A stretch of DNA of 64,000 bases, taken from assembly GCA_945643635.1 (NCBI GenBank), contig CALZFC010000251.1, positions 1 through 64,000 of the forward strand. The letters are read 5' to 3'. The translations under genes and the position numbers were made by a program. The notes under the pieces were generated by a model. That model worked only from the letters and a program-made list of their open reading frames with translations. It was not told the DNA's origin and did no database searches. Of this stretch, positions 30,101 to 44,300 are shown one piece after another; within the stretch, counting starts at the first letter, position 1, and each line of letters begins with the position of its first letter. This DNA is from Allodiplogaster sudhausi (taxonomy: Eukaryota > Nematoda > Chromadorea > Rhabditida > Diplogasteridae).

Positions 30101-33100
30101 AGAAAGCCCAAGTTTGCATGGAGATTGTGGTACGTGAACTAGCTTGATGACCATGTCGAAAAACATTTTTGAATCGATTGACTTCAAACTAAGCAAGGAT
30201 CGCCTTCAAGGTCCCTTGATGATGAATCCGAAAGCCAAAATAAGAAAGCCCAAGTTTGCTTGGAGATTATGGTCCGTGATCTAGCTTGATGACCATGTCG
30301 AAAAAAATTTTTGAATCGATTGACTTCAAACTAAGCAAGGAGAGTCTTCAAGGTCACTTGATGATGAATCCTTAAGCCAAAATAAGAAAGCCCAAGTTTG
30401 CTTGGAGATTATGGTCCGTGAACCAGCTTGATGACCATGTCGAAAAATTTTTTGAATCGATTGACTTCAAACTAAGCAAGGATAGCCTTCAAGGTCAATT
30501 GATGATGAATCCGAAAGCCAAAATAAGAAAGCCCAAGTTTGCTTTAGATTGTGGTACGTGAACTAGCTTGATGACCATGTCGAAAAACATTTTTGAATCG
30601 ATTGACTTCAAACTAAGCAAGGATCGCCTTCAAGGTCCCTTGATGATGAATCCGAAAGCCAAAATAAGAAAGCCCAAGTTTGCTTGGAGATTATGGTCCG
30701 TGATCTAGCTTGATGAGTATGTCGAAAAATTTTTTTGAATCCGACTGACTTCAAACTAAGCAGGGATAGCCTTCAAGGTCAATTGATGATGAATCCGAAA
30801 GCCAAAATAAGAAAGCCCAAGTTTGCTTGGAGATTATGGTCCGTGAACTAGCTTGATGACCATGTCGAAAATTTTTTTGAATCCGATTGACTTCTTACTA
30901 AGCAAGGATAGTCTTCAGGGTCCCTTGATGATGAATCCGAAAGCCAAAATAAGAAAGCCCAAGTTTGCTTGGAGATTATGGTCCGTGAACTAGCTTGATG
31001 ACCATGTCAAAAATTTTTTTGAATTCGATTGACTTTTTACTAAGCAAGGATAGTCTTCAGGGTCCCTTGATGATGAATCCGAAAGCCAAAATAAGAAAGC
31101 CCAAGTTTGCTTTAGATTATGGTCCGTGAACTAGCTTGATGACCATGTCGAAAAACATTTTTGAATCGATTGACTTCAAACTAAGCAAGGATAGCCTTCA
31201 AGGTCCCTTGATGATGAATCCGAAAGCCAAAATAAGAAAGCCCAAGTTTGCTTGGAGATTATGGTCCGTGATCTAGCTTGATGAGTATGTCGAAAAATTT
31301 TTTTGAATCCGACTGACTTCAAACTAAGCAGGGATAGCCTTCAAGGTCAATTGATGATGAATCCGAAAGCCAAAATAAGAAAGCCCAAGTTTGCTTGGAG
31401 ATTATGGTCCGTGAACTAGCTTGATGACCATGTCGAAAATTTTTTTGAATCCGATTGACTTCTTACTAAGCAAGGATAGTCTTCAGGGTCCCTTGATGAT
31501 GAATCCGAAAGCCAAAATAAGAAAGCCCAAGTTTGCTTGGAGATTATGGTCCGTGAACTAGCTTGATGACCATGTCAAAAATTTTTTGAATTCGATTGAC
31601 TTTTTACTAAGCAAGGATAGTCTTCAGGGTCCCTTGATGATGAATCCGAAAGCCAAAATAAGAAAGCCCAAGTTTGCTTGGAGATTATGGTCCGTGATCT
31701 AGCTTGATGACCATCTCGAAACAAATTTTGAATCCGATTGACTTCAAACTAAGCAAGGAGAGTCTTCAAGGTCACTTGATGATGAATCCGAAAGATAAAA
31801 TAAGAAAGCCCAAGTTTGCTTGGAGATTATGGTCCGTGAACCAGCTTGATGACCATGTCGAAAATTTTTTTGAATCGATTGACTTCAAACTAAGCAAGGA
31901 TAGAATTCAAGGTCAATTGATGATGAATCCGAAAGCCAAAATAAGAAAGCCCAAGTTTGCTTAAAGATTATGGTCCGTGATCTAGCTTGATGACCATGTC
32001 GAAAAAAATTTTTGAATCGATTGACTTCAAACTAAGCAAGGATGGCCTTCAAGGTCAATTGATGATGAATCCGAAAGCCAAAATAAAAAAAACCCAAGTT
32101 TGGTTGGAGATTATGGTCCGTGATCTAGCTTGATGACCATGTCGAAAAAATTTTTGAATCGATTGACTTCAAACTAAGCAAGGATGGCCTTCAATGTCAA
32201 TTGATGATGAATCCTAAAGCCAAAATAAGAAAGCCCAAGTTTGCATGGAGATTGTGGTACGTGAACTAGCTTGATGACCGTGTCGAAAAAAATTTTGAAT
32301 CCGATTGACTACAAACTAAGCAAGGATAGTCTTCAAGGTCCCTTGATGATGAATCCGAAAGCCAAAATAAGAAAGCCCAAGTTTGCTTGGAGATTATGGT
32401 CCGTGATCTAGCTTGATGAGTATGTCGAAAAATTTGTTGAATCCGACTGACTTCAAACTAAGCAAGGATTGCCTTCAAGGTCAATTGATGATGAATCAGA
32501 AAGCCAAAATAAGAAAGTCCAAGTTTGCTTGGAGAATATGGTCCGTGAACTAGCTTGAAGACCATGTCGAAAATTTTTTTGAATCCGACTGACTTCAAAC
32601 TAAGCAAGGATAGCCTTCAAGGTCAATTGATGATGAATCCGAAAGCTAAAATAAGAAAGCCCAAGTTTGCTTGAAGATTGTGGTACGTGAACTAACTTGA
32701 AGACCATGTCGAAAATTTTTTTGAATCCGACTGACTTCAAACTAAGCTAGGATAGCCTTCAAGGTCAATTGATGATGAATCCGAAAGCCAAAATAAGAAA
32801 GCCCAAGTTTGCTTGGAGATTATGGTCCGTGATCTAGCTTGATGACCATGTCGAAACAAATTTTGAATCCGATTGACTTCAAACTAAGCAAGGAGAGTCT
32901 TCAAGGTCACTTGATGATGAATCCTTAAGCCAAAATAAGAAAGCCCAAGTTTGCTTGGAGATTATTGTCCGTGAACCAGCTTGATGACCATGTCGAAAAA
33001 ATTTTTGAATCGATTGACTTCAAACTAAGCAAGGATAGCCTTCAAGGTCAATTGATGATGAATCCGAAAGCCAAAATAAGAAAGCCCAAGTTTGCTTGGA

Positions 33101-33760
33101 GATTATGGTCCGTGATCTAGCTTGATGACCATGTCGAAAAAAATTTTTGAATCGATTGACTTCAAACTAAGCAAGGATGGCCTTCAAGGTCAATTGATGA
33201 TGAATCCGAAAGCCAAAATAAGAAAGCCCAAGTTTGCTTGGAGATTATGGTCCGTGATCTAGCTTGATGACCATGTCGAAAAATTTGTTGAATCCGACTG
33301 ACTTCAAACTAAGCAAGGATTGCCTTCAAGGTCAATTGATGATGAATCAGAAAGCCAAAATAAGAAAGTCCAAGTTTGCTTGGAGAATATGGTCCGTGAA
33401 CTAGCTTGAAGACCATGTCGAAAATTTTTTTGAATCCGACTGACTTCAAACTAAGCAAGGATAGCCTTCAAGGTCAATTGATGATGAATCCGAAAGCTAA
33501 AATAAGAAAGCCCAAGTTTGCTTGAAGATTGTGGTACGTGAACTAACTTGAAGACCATGTCGAAAATTTTTTTGAATCCGACTGACTTCAAACTAAGCTA
33601 GGATAGCCTTCAAGGTCAATTGATGATGAATCCGAAAGCCAAAATAAGAAAGCCCAAGTTTGCTTGGAGATTATGGTCCGTGATCTAGCTTGATGACCAT
33701 GTCGAAACAAATTTTGAATCCGATTGACTTCAAACTAAGCAAGGAGAGTCTTCAAGGTCA
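27171..33760 (+). repeat. Satellite block C, divergent forward monomers (inner left arm)
   Basis: The most variable forward monomers, with marker variants GTCGAAACAAATTTTG, GAACCAGC, GATAGAATTC, GATGAGTATGTCG, GTGGTACGTGAAC and CTTTTTACTAAG. It contains a 4-monomer tandem duplication (GAGTATGTCG marker at 30,715 and 31,283, 568 bp apart) and a 6-monomer duplication (AATTTGTTGAATCC marker at 32,431 and 33,282, 851 bp apart). The inner portion, about 31.2-33.76 kb, matches the reverse strand of about 34.62-37.16 kb with very few differences by eye. Confidence 0.88.
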
Positions 33761-34616
33761 GACTTCAAAACTAGAACTATCCTTGCTTAGTAAGAAGTCA
33801 ATCGGATTCAAAAAAATTTTCGACATGGTCATCAAGCTAGTTCACGGACCATAATCTCCAAGCAAACTTGGGCTTTCTTATTTTGGCTTTCGGATTCATC
33901 ATCAATTGACCTTGAAGGCTATCCTTGCTTAGTTTGAAGTCAGTCGGATTCAAAAAAATTTTTCGACATACTCATCAAGCTAGATCACGGACCATAATCT
34001 CCAAGCAAACTTGGGCTTTCTTATTTTGGCTTTCGGATTCATCATCAATTGACCTTGAAGGCCATCCTTGCTTAGTTTGAAGTCAATCGATTCAAAAATT
34101 TTTTTCGACAAGGTCATCAAGCTAGATCACGGACCATAATCTCCAAGCAAAATTGGGCTTTCTTATTTTGGCTTTCGGATTCATCATCAAGGGACCTTGA
34201 AGACTATCCTTGCTTAGTTTGAAGTCAATCGATTCAAAATTTTTAATCGACATGGTCATCAAGCTAGTTCACGTACCACAATCTCCATGCAAACTTGGGC
34301 TTTCTTATTTTGGCTTTCGGATTCATCATCAATTGACCTTGAAGGCCATCCTTGCTTAGTTTGAAGTCAATCGATTCAAAAATTTTTTTCGACATGGTCA
34401 TCAAGCTAGATCACGGACCATAATCTCCAAGCAAACTTGGGCTTTCTTATTTTGGCTTTCGGATTCATCATCAATTGACCTTGAAGGCTATCCTTGCTTA
34501 GTTTGAAGTCAATCGATTCAAAAATTTTTTCGACATGGTCATCAAGCTGGTTCACGGACAATAATCTCCAAGCAAACTTGGGCTTTCTTATTTTGGCTTA
34601 AGGATTCATCATCAAG
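33761..34616. repeat. Inversion core between the palindrome arms
   Basis: Array polarity flips here. Forward monomers stop after TTCAAGGTCA at 33,760. About 15 bp (GACTTCAAAACTAGA), itself resembling a forward monomer fragment, lead into reverse monomers beginning ACTATCCTTGCTTAG at about 33,776. The remaining 840 bp are six reverse monomers with no mirror partner. From 34,617 the reverse sequence mirrors the left arm (left position x pairs with 68,377 minus x). The core length of 856 bp is close to the 851-bp six-monomer unit duplicated in both arms. Confidence 0.85.
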
Positions 34617-37600
34617 TGACCTTGAAGACTCTCCTTGCTTAGTTTGAAGTCAATCGGATTCAAAATTTGTTTCGACATGGTCATCAAGCTAGATCACGGA
34701 CCATAATCTCCAAGCAAACTTGGGCTTTCTTATTTTGGCTTTCGGATTCATCATCAATTGACCTTGAAGGCTATCCTAGCTTAGTTTGAAGTCAGTCGGA
34801 TTCAAAAAAATTTTCGACATGGTCTTCAAGTTAGTTCACGTACCACAATCTTCAAGCAAACTTGGGCTTTCTTATTTTAGCTTTCGGATTCATCATCAAT
34901 TGACCTTGAAGGCTATCCTTGCTTAGTTTGAAGTCAGTCGGATTCAAAAAAATTTTCGACATGGTCTTCAAGCTAGTTCACGGACCATATTCTCCAAGCA
35001 AACTTGGACTTTCTTATTTTGGCTTTCTGATTCATCATCAATTGACCTTGAAGGCAATCCTTGCTTAGTTTGAAGTCAGTCGGATTCAACAAATTTTTCG
35101 ACATGGTCATCAAGCTAGATCACGGACCATAATCTCCAAGCAAACTTGGGCTTTCTTATTTTGGCTTTCGGATTCATCATCAATTGACCTTGAAGGCCAT
35201 CCTTGCTTAGTTTGAAGTCAATCGATTCAAAAATTTTTTTCGACATGGTCATCAAGCTAGATCACGGACCATAATCTCCAAGCAAACTTGGGCTTTCTTA
35301 TTTTGGCTTTCGGATTCATCATCAATTGACCTTGAAGGCTATCCTTGCTTAGTTTGAAGTCAATCGATTCAAAAATTTTTTCGACATGGTCATCAAGCTG
35401 GTTCACGGACAATAATCTCCAAGCAAACTTGGGCTTTCTTATTTTGGCTTAAGGATTCATCATCAAGTGACCTTGAAGACTCTCCTTGCTTAGTTTGAAG
35501 TCAATCGGATTCAAAATTTGTTTCGACATGGTCATCAAGCTAGATCACGGACCATAATCTCCAAGCAAACTTGGGCTTTCTTATTTTGGCTTTCGGATTC
35601 ATCATCAATTGACCTTGAAGGCTATCCTAGCTTAGTTTGAAGTCAGTCGGATTCAAAAAAATTTTCGACATGGTCTTCAAGTTAGTTCACGTACCACAAT
35701 CTTCAAGCAAACTTGGGCTTTCTTATTTTAGCTTTCGGATTCATCATCAATTGACCTTGAAGGCTATCCTTGCTTAGTTTGAAGTCAGTCGGATTCAAAA
35801 AAATTTTCGACATGGTCTTCAAGCTAGTTCACGGACCATATTCTCCAAGCAAACTTGGACTTTCTTATTTTGGCTTTCTGATTCATCATCAATTGACCTT
35901 GAAGGCAATCCTTGCTTAGTTTGAAGTCAGTCGGATTCAACAAATTTTTCGACATACTCATCAAGCTAGATCACGGACCATAATCTCCAAGCAAACTTGG
36001 GCTTTCTTATTTTGGCTTTCGGATTCATCATCAAGGGACCTTGAAGACTATCCTTGCTTAGTTTGTAGTCAATCGGATTCAAAATTTTTTTCGACACGGT
36101 CATCAAGCTAGTTCACGTACCACAATCTCCATGCAAACTTGGGCTTTCTTATTTTGGCTTTAGGATTCATCATCAATTGACATTGAAGGCCATCCTTGCT
36201 TAGTTTGAAGTCAATCGATTCAAAAATTTTTTTCGACATGGTCATCAAGCTAGATCACGGACCATAATCTCCAACCAAACTTGGGTTTTTTTATTTTGGC
36301 TTTCGGATTCATCATCAATTGACCTTGAAGGCCATCCTTGCTTAGTTTGAAGTCAATCGATTCAAAAATTTTTTTCGACATGGTCATCAAGCTAGATCAC
36401 GGACCATAATCTTTAAGCAAACTTGGGCTTTCTTATTTTGGCTTTCGGATTCATCATCAATTGACCTTGAATTCTATCCTTGCTTAGTTTGAAGTCAATC
36501 GATTCAAAAAAATTTTCGACATGGTCATCAAGCTGGTTCACGGACCATAATCTCCAAGCAAACTTGGGCTTTCTTATTTTATCTTTCGGATTCATCATCA
36601 AGTGACCTTGAAGACTCTCCTTGCTTAGTTTGAAGTCAATCGGATTCAAAATTTGTTTCGAGATGGTCATCAAGCTAGATCACGGACCATAATCTCCAAG
36701 CAAACTTGGGCTTTCTTATTTTGGCTTTCGGATTCATCATCAAGGGACCCTGAAGACTATCCTTGCTTAGTAAAAAGTCAATCGAATTCAAAAAAATTTT
36801 TGACATGGTCATCAAGCTAGTTCACGGACCATAATCTCCAAGCAAACTTGGGCTTTCTTATTTTGGCTTTCGGATTCATCATCAAGGGACCCTGAAGACT
36901 ATCCTTGCTTAGTAAGAAGTCAATCGGATTCAAAAAAATTTTCGACATGGTCATCAAGCTAGTTCACGGACCATAATCTCCAAGCAAACTTGGGCTTTCT
37001 TATTTTGGCTTTCGGATTCATCATCAATTGACCTTGAAGGCTATCCCTGCTTAGTTTGAAGTCAGTCGGATTCAAAAAAATTTTTCGACATACTCATCAA
37101 GCTAGATCACGGACCATAATCTCCAAGCAAACTTGGGCTTTCTTATTTTGGCTTTCGGATTCATCATCAATTGACCTTGAATTCTATCCTTGCTTAGTTT
37201 GAAGTCAATCGATTCAAAAAAATTTTCGACATGGTCATCAAGCTGGTTCACGGACCATAATCTCCAAGCAAACTTGGGCTTTCTTATTTTATCTTTCGGA
37301 TTCATCATCAAGTGACCTTGAAGACTCTCCTTGCTTAGTTTGAAGTCAATCGGATTCAAAATTTGTTTCGAGATGGTCATCAAGCTAGATCACGGACCAT
37401 AATCTCCAAGCAAACTTGGGCTTTCTTATTTTGGCTTTCGGATTCATCATCAAGGGACCCTGAAGACTATCCTTGCTTAGTAAAAAGTCAATCGAATTCA
37501 AAAAAATTTTTGACATGGTCATCAAGCTAGTTCACGGACCATAATCTCCAAGCAAACTTGGGCTTTCTTATTTTGGCTTTCGGATTCATCATCAAGGGAC

Positions 37601-40600
37601 CCTGAAGACTATCCTTGCTTAGTAAGAAGTCAATCGGATTCAAAAAAATTTTCGACATGGTCATCAAGCTAGTTCACGGACCATAATCTCCAAGCAAACT
37701 TGGGCTTTCTTATTTTGGCTTTCGGATTCATCATCAATTGACCTTGAAGGCTATCCCTGCTTAGTTTGAAGTCAGTCGGATTCAAAAAAATTTTTCGACA
37801 TACTCATCAAGCTAGATCACGGACCATAATCTCCAAGCAAACTTGGGCTTTCTTATTTTGGCTTTCGGATTCATCATCAAGGGACCTTGAAGGCGATCCT
37901 TGCTTAGTTTGAAGTCAATCGATTCAAAAATGTTTTTCGACATGGTCATCAAGCTAGTTCACGTACCACAATCTAAATGCAAACTTGGGCTTTCTTATTT
38001 TGGCTTTCGGATTCATCATCAATTGACCTTGAAGGCTATCCTTGCTTAGTTTGAAGTCAATCGATTCAAAAAATTTTTCGACATGGTCATCAAGCTGGTT
38101 CACGGACCATAATCTCCAAGCAAACTTGGGCTTTCTTATTTTGGCTTAAGGATTCATCATCAAGTGACCTTGAAGACTCTCCTTGCTTAGTTTGAAGTCA
38201 ATCGATTCAAAAATTTTTTTCGACATGGTCATCAAGCTAGATCACGGACCATAATCTCCAAGCAAACTTGGGCTTTCTTATTTTGGCTTTCGGATTCATC
38301 ATCAAGGGACCTTGAAGGCGATCCTTGCTTAGTTTGAAGTCAATCGATTCAAAAATGTTTTTCGACATGGTCATCAAGCTAGTTCACGTACCACAATCTC
38401 CATGCAAACTTGGGCTTTCTTATTTTGGCTTTAGGATTCATCATCAATTGACATTGAAGGCCATCCTTGCTTAGTTTGAAGTCAATCGATTCAAAAATTT
38501 TTTTCGACATGGCCATCAAGCTAGATCACGGACCATAATCTCCAACCAAACTTGGGTTTTTTTTATTTTGGCTTTCGGATTCATCATCAATTGACCTTGA
38601 AGGCCATCCTTGCTTAGTTTGAAGTCAGTCGGATTCAAAAAAAATTTTCGACATACTCATCAAGCTAGATCACGGACCATAATCTCCAAGCAAACTTGGG
38701 CTTTCTTATTTTGGCTTTCGGATTCATCATCAATTGACCTTGAATTCTATCCTTGCTTAGTTTGAAGTCAATCGATTCAAAAAAATTTTCGACATGGTCA
38801 TCAAGCTGGTTCACGGACCATAATCTCCAAGCAAACTTGGGCTTTCTTATTTTATCTTTCGGATTCATCATCAAGTGACCTTGAAGACTCTCCTTGCTTA
38901 GTTTGAAGTCAATCGGATTCAAAATTTGTTTCGACATGGTCATCAAGCTAGATCACGGACCATAATCTCCAAGCAAACTTGGGCTTTCTTATTTTGGCTT
39001 TCGGATTCATCATCAAGGGACCCTGAAGACTATTCTTGCTTAGTAAGAAGTCAATCGGATTCAAAAAAATTTTCGACATGGTCATCAAGCTAGTTCACGG
39101 ACCATAATCTCCAAGCAAACTTGGGCTTTCTTATTTTGGCTTTCGGATTCATCATCAATTGACCTTGAAGGCTATCCCTGCTTAGTTTGAAGTCAGTCGG
39201 ATTCAAAAAAATTTTTCGACATACTCATCAACCTAAATCACGGACCATAATCTCCAAGCAAACTTGGGCTTTCTTATTTTGGCTTTCGGATTCATCATCA
39301 AGGGACCTTGAAGACTATCCTTGCTTAGTTTGTAGTCAATCGGACTCAAAATTTTTTTTCGACATGGTCATCAAGCTAGTTCACGTACCACAATCTCCAT
39401 GCAAACTTGGGCTTTCTTATTTTGGCTTTAGGATTCATCATCAATTGACATTGAAGGCCATCCTTGCTTAGTTTGAAGTCAATCGATTGAAAAAATTTTT
39501 TCGACATGGTCATCAAGCTAGATCACGGACCATAATCTTTAAGCAAACTTGGGCTTTCTTATTTTGGCTTTCGGATTCATCATCAATTGACCTTGAATTC
39601 TATCCTTGCTTAGTTTGAAGTCAATCGATTCAAAAAAATTTTCGACATGGTCATCAAGCTGGTTCACGGACCATAATCTCCAAGCAAACTTGGGCTTTCT
39701 TATTTTATCTTTCGGATTCATCATCAAGTGACCTTGAAGACTCTCCTTGCTTAGTTTGAAGTCAGTCGGATTCAAAATTGTTTCGACATGGTCATCAAGC
39801 TAGATCACGGACCATAATCTCCAAGCAAACTTGGGCTTTCTTATTTTTGCTTTCGGATTCATCATCAATTGACCTTGAATTCTATCCTTGCTTAGTTTGA
39901 AGTCAATCGATTCAAAAAAATTTTCGACATGGTCATCAAGCTGGTTCACGGACCATAATCTCCAAGCAAACTTGGGCTTTCTTATTTTATCTTTCGGATT
40001 CATCATCAAGTGACCTTGAAGACTCTCCTTGCTTAGTTTGAAGTCAATCGGATTCAAAATTTGTTTCGACATGGTCATCAAGCTAGATCACGGACCATAA
40101 TCTCCAAGCAAACTTGGGCTTTCTTATTTTGGCTTTCGGATTCATCATCAAGGGACCCTGAAGACTATCCTTGCTTAGTAAAAAGTCAATCGGATTCAAA
40201 AAAATTTTTGACATGGTCATCAAGCTAGTTCACGGACTATAATCTCCAAGCAAACTTGGGCTTTCTTATTTTGGCTTTCGGATTCATCATCAAGGGACCC
40301 TGAAGACTATTCTTGCTTAGTAAGAAGTCAATCGGATTCAAAAAAATTTTCGACATGGTCATCAAGCTAGTTCACGGACCATAATCTCCAAGCAAACTTG
40401 GGCTTTCTTATTTTGGCTTTCGGATTCATCATCAATTGACCTTGAAGGCTATCCCTGCTTAGTTTGAAGTCAGTCGGATTCAAAAAAAATTTTCGACATA
40501 CTCATCAACCTAGATCACGGACCATAATCTCCAAGCAAACTTGGGCTTTCTTATTTTGGCTTTCGGATTCATCATCAAGGGACCTTGAAGACTATCCTTG

Positions 40601-41300
40601 CTTAGTTTGTAGTCAATCGGATTCAAAATTTTTTTCGACATGGTCATCAAGCTAGTTCACGTACCACAATCTCCATGCAAACTTGGGCTTTCTTATTTTG
40701 GCTTTAGGATTCATCATCAATTGACATTGAAGGCCATCCTTGCTTAGTTTGAAGTCAATCGATTCAAAAAGTTTTTTCGACATGGCCATCAAGCTAGATC
40801 ACGGACCATAATCTCCAACCAAACTTGGGTTTTTTTTTTATTTTGGCTTTCGGATTCATCATCAATTGACCTTGACGGCCATCCTTGCTTAGTTTGAAGT
40901 CAATCGATTGAAAAAATTTTTTCGACATGGTCATCAAGCTAGATCACGGACCATAATCTTTAAGCAAACTTGGGCTTTCTTATTTTGGCTTTCGGATTCA
41001 TCATCAATTGACCTTGAATTCTATCCTTGCTTAGTTTGAAGTCAATCGATTCAAAAAAATTTTCGACATGGTCATCAAGCTGGTTCACGGACCATAATCT
41101 CCAAGCAAACTTGGGCTTTCTTATTTTATCTTTCGGATTCATCATCAAGTGACCTTGAAGACTCTCCTTGCTTAGTTTGAAGTCAGTCGGATTCAAAATT
41201 TGTTTCGACATGGTCATCAAGCTAGATCACGGACCATAATCTCCAAGCAAACTTGGGCTTTCTTATTTTGGCTTTCGGATTCATCATCAAGGGAACTTGA
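34617..41300 (-). repeat. Satellite block C', divergent reverse monomers (inner right arm)
   Basis: Mirror image of block C. Rare variants recur in reversed order: CACGGACAATAATC at 35,404 pairs with 32.96 kb, CGACACGGTCATC at 36,091 with 32.28 kb, CGAGATGGTCAT at 36,659 with 31.71 kb. A 5-monomer (710-bp) tandem duplication here (CGAGATGG marker at 36,659 and 37,369) is absent from the left arm, shifting the pairing sum from about 68,377 to about 68,520 further out. Confidence 0.88.
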
Positions 41301-44300
41301 AGACTATCATTGCTTAGTTTGAAGTCAGTCGGATTCAATATTTGTTTCGACATGGTCATCAAGCTGGTTCACGGACCATAATCTCCAAGCAAACTTGGGC
41401 TTTCTTATTTTGACTTTAGGATTCATCGTCAAGGGGCCCTGAAGACTATCCTTGCTTAGTTAGAGGTCAATCGGATTCAAAAAAATTTTTGGCTTGGTCA
41501 TCAAGCTAGTTCACGGACCATAATCTCCAAGCAAACTTGGGCTTTCTTATTTTGGCTTTCGGATTTATCATCAATTGACCTTGAAGGCTAACCTTGCTTA
41601 GTTTGAAGTCAATCGATTCAAAAAATTTTTCGACATGGTCATCAAGCAAGTTCACGGACCATAATCTCCAAGCAAACTTGGGCTTTCTTATTTTGGCTTT
41701 CGGATTCATCATCAATTGACCTTGAAGGCTATCCTTGCTTAGTTTGAAGTCAATCGATTCAAAAAAATTTTCGACATGGTCATCAAGCTAGATCACGGAC
41801 CATAATCTCCAAGCAAACTTAGGCTTTCTTATTTTGGCTTTCGGATTCATCATCAAGGGACCATAAAGACTATCCTTGCTTAGTTTGAAGTCAATCGGAT
41901 TCAAAAAATTTTTCGACATGGTCATCAAGCTAGTTCACGCACGGACCATAATCTCCAAGCAAACTTGGGCTTTCTTATTTTGACTTTCGGATTCATCATC
42001 AAGGGGCCCTGAAGACTATCCTTGCTTAGTTAGAGGTCAATCGGATTCAAAAAAAGTTTTGGCATGGTCATCAAGCTAGTTCACGGACCATAATCTCCAA
42101 GCAAACTTGGGCTTTCTTATTTTGGCTTTCGGATTCATCATCAAGGGACCTGAAGACTATCCTTGCTTAGTTTGAAGTCAATCGGATTCAAAAATTTTCT
42201 CGACATGGTCATCAAGCAAGTTCACGGACCATAATCTCCAAGCAAACTTGGGCTTTCTTATTTTGGCTTTCGGATTCCTCATCAATTGACCTTGAAGGCT
42301 ATCCTTGCTTAGTTTGAAGTCAATCGATTCAAAAAATTGTTCGACATGGTCATCAAGCTAGATCACGGACCATAATCTCCAAGCAAACTTGGGCTTTCTT
42401 ATTTTGGCTTTCGGATTCATCATCAATTGACCTTGAAGGCTATCCTTGCTTAGTTTGAAGGCAATCGGATTCAAAAAATTTTTCGACATGGTCATCAAGC
42501 TAGTTCACGCACGGACCATAATCTCCAAGCAAACTTGGGCTTTCTTATTTTGACTTTCGGATTCATCATCAAGGGGCCCTGAAGACTATCCTTGCTTAGT
42601 TTGAAGTCAATCGATTCAAAAAATTGTTCGACATGGTCATCAAGCTAGATCACGGACCATAATCTCCAAGCAAACTTGGGCTTTCTTATTTTGGCTTTCG
42701 GATTCATCATCAATTGACCTTGAAGGCTATCCTTGCTTAGTTTGAAGTCAATCGATTCAAAAAAATTTTCGACATGATCATCAAGCTAGTTTACGGACCA
42801 TAATCTCTAAGCAAACTTGGGCTTTCTTATTTTGGCTTTCGGATTCATCATCAATTGACCTTGAAGGCTATCCTTGCTTAGTTTGAAGTCAATCGATTCA
42901 AAAAATTTTTCGACATGGTCATCAAGCTAGATCACGGACCATAATCTCCAAGCAAACTTAGGCTTTCTTATTTTGGCTTTCGGATTCATCATCAAGGGAC
43001 CATAAAGACTATCCTTGCTTAGTTAGAGGTCAATCGGATTCAAAAAAATTTTTGGCATGGTCATCACGCTAGTTCACGGACCATAATCTCCAAGCAAACT
43101 TGGGCTTTCTTATTTTGGCTTTCGGATTCATCATCAAGGTACCCTGAAGACTATCCTTGCTTAGTTTGAAGTCAATCGGATTCAAAAAATTTTTCGACAT
43201 GGTCATCAAGCTAGTTCACGCACGGACCATAATCTCCAAGCAAACTTGGGCTTTCTTATTTTGGCTTTCGGATTCATCATCAAGGGACCATAAAGACTAT
43301 CCTTGCTTAGTTAGAGGTCAATCGGATTCAAAAAAATTTTTGGCATGGTCATCACGCTAGTTCACGGACCATAATCTCCAAGCAAACTTGGGCTTTCTTA
43401 TTTTGGCTTTCGGATTCATCATCAAGGTACCCTGAAGACTATCCTTGCTTAGTTTGAAGTCAATCGGATTCAAAAAATTTTTCGACATGGTCATCAAGCT
43501 AGTTCACGCACGGACCATAATCTCCAAGCAAACTTGGGCTTTCTTATTTTGGCTTTCGGATTCATCATCAAGGGACCATAAAGACTATCCTTGCTTAGTT
43601 TGAAGTCAATCGGATTCAAAAAATTTTTCGACATGGTCATCAAGCTAGATCACGGACCATAATCTTTAAGCAAACTTGGGCTTTCTTATTTTGGCTTTCG
43701 GATTCATCATCAATTGACCTTGAATTCTATCCTTGCTTAGTTTGAAGTCAATCGGATTCAAAAAAATTTTTGGCATGGTCATCAAGCTAGTTCACGGACC
43801 ATAATCTCCAAGCAAACTTGGGCTTTCTTATTTTGGCTTTCGGATTCATCATCAATTGACCTTGAAGGCTATCCTTGCTTAGTTTGAAGTCAATCGATTC
43901 AAAAAAATTTTCGACATGGTCATCAAGCTAGATCACGGACCATAATCTCCAAGCAAACTTAGGCTTTCTTATTTTGGCTTTCGGATTCATCATCAAGGGA
44001 CCATAAAGACTATCCTTGCTTAGTTTGAAGTCAATCGGATTCAAAAAAATTTTCGACATGGTCATCAAGCTAGTTCACGCACGGACCATAATCTCCAAGC
44101 AAACTTGGGCTTTCTTATTTTGACTTTCGGATTCATCATCAAGGGGCCCTGAAGACTATCCTTGCTTAGTTAGAGGTCAATCGGATTCAAAAAAAGTTTT
44201 GGCATGGTCATCAAGCTAGTTCACGGACCATAATCTCCAAGCAAACTTGGGCTTTCTTATTTTGGCTTTCGGATTCATCATCAAGGGACCTGAAGACTAT

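Noticed and set aside
33745..33800. Polarity switch as a pure assembly or read chimera
   Set aside because: Not excluded, but the arms carry different private duplications and an asymmetric core, which a chimeric read would not produce. Kept as a finding with a read-level test.
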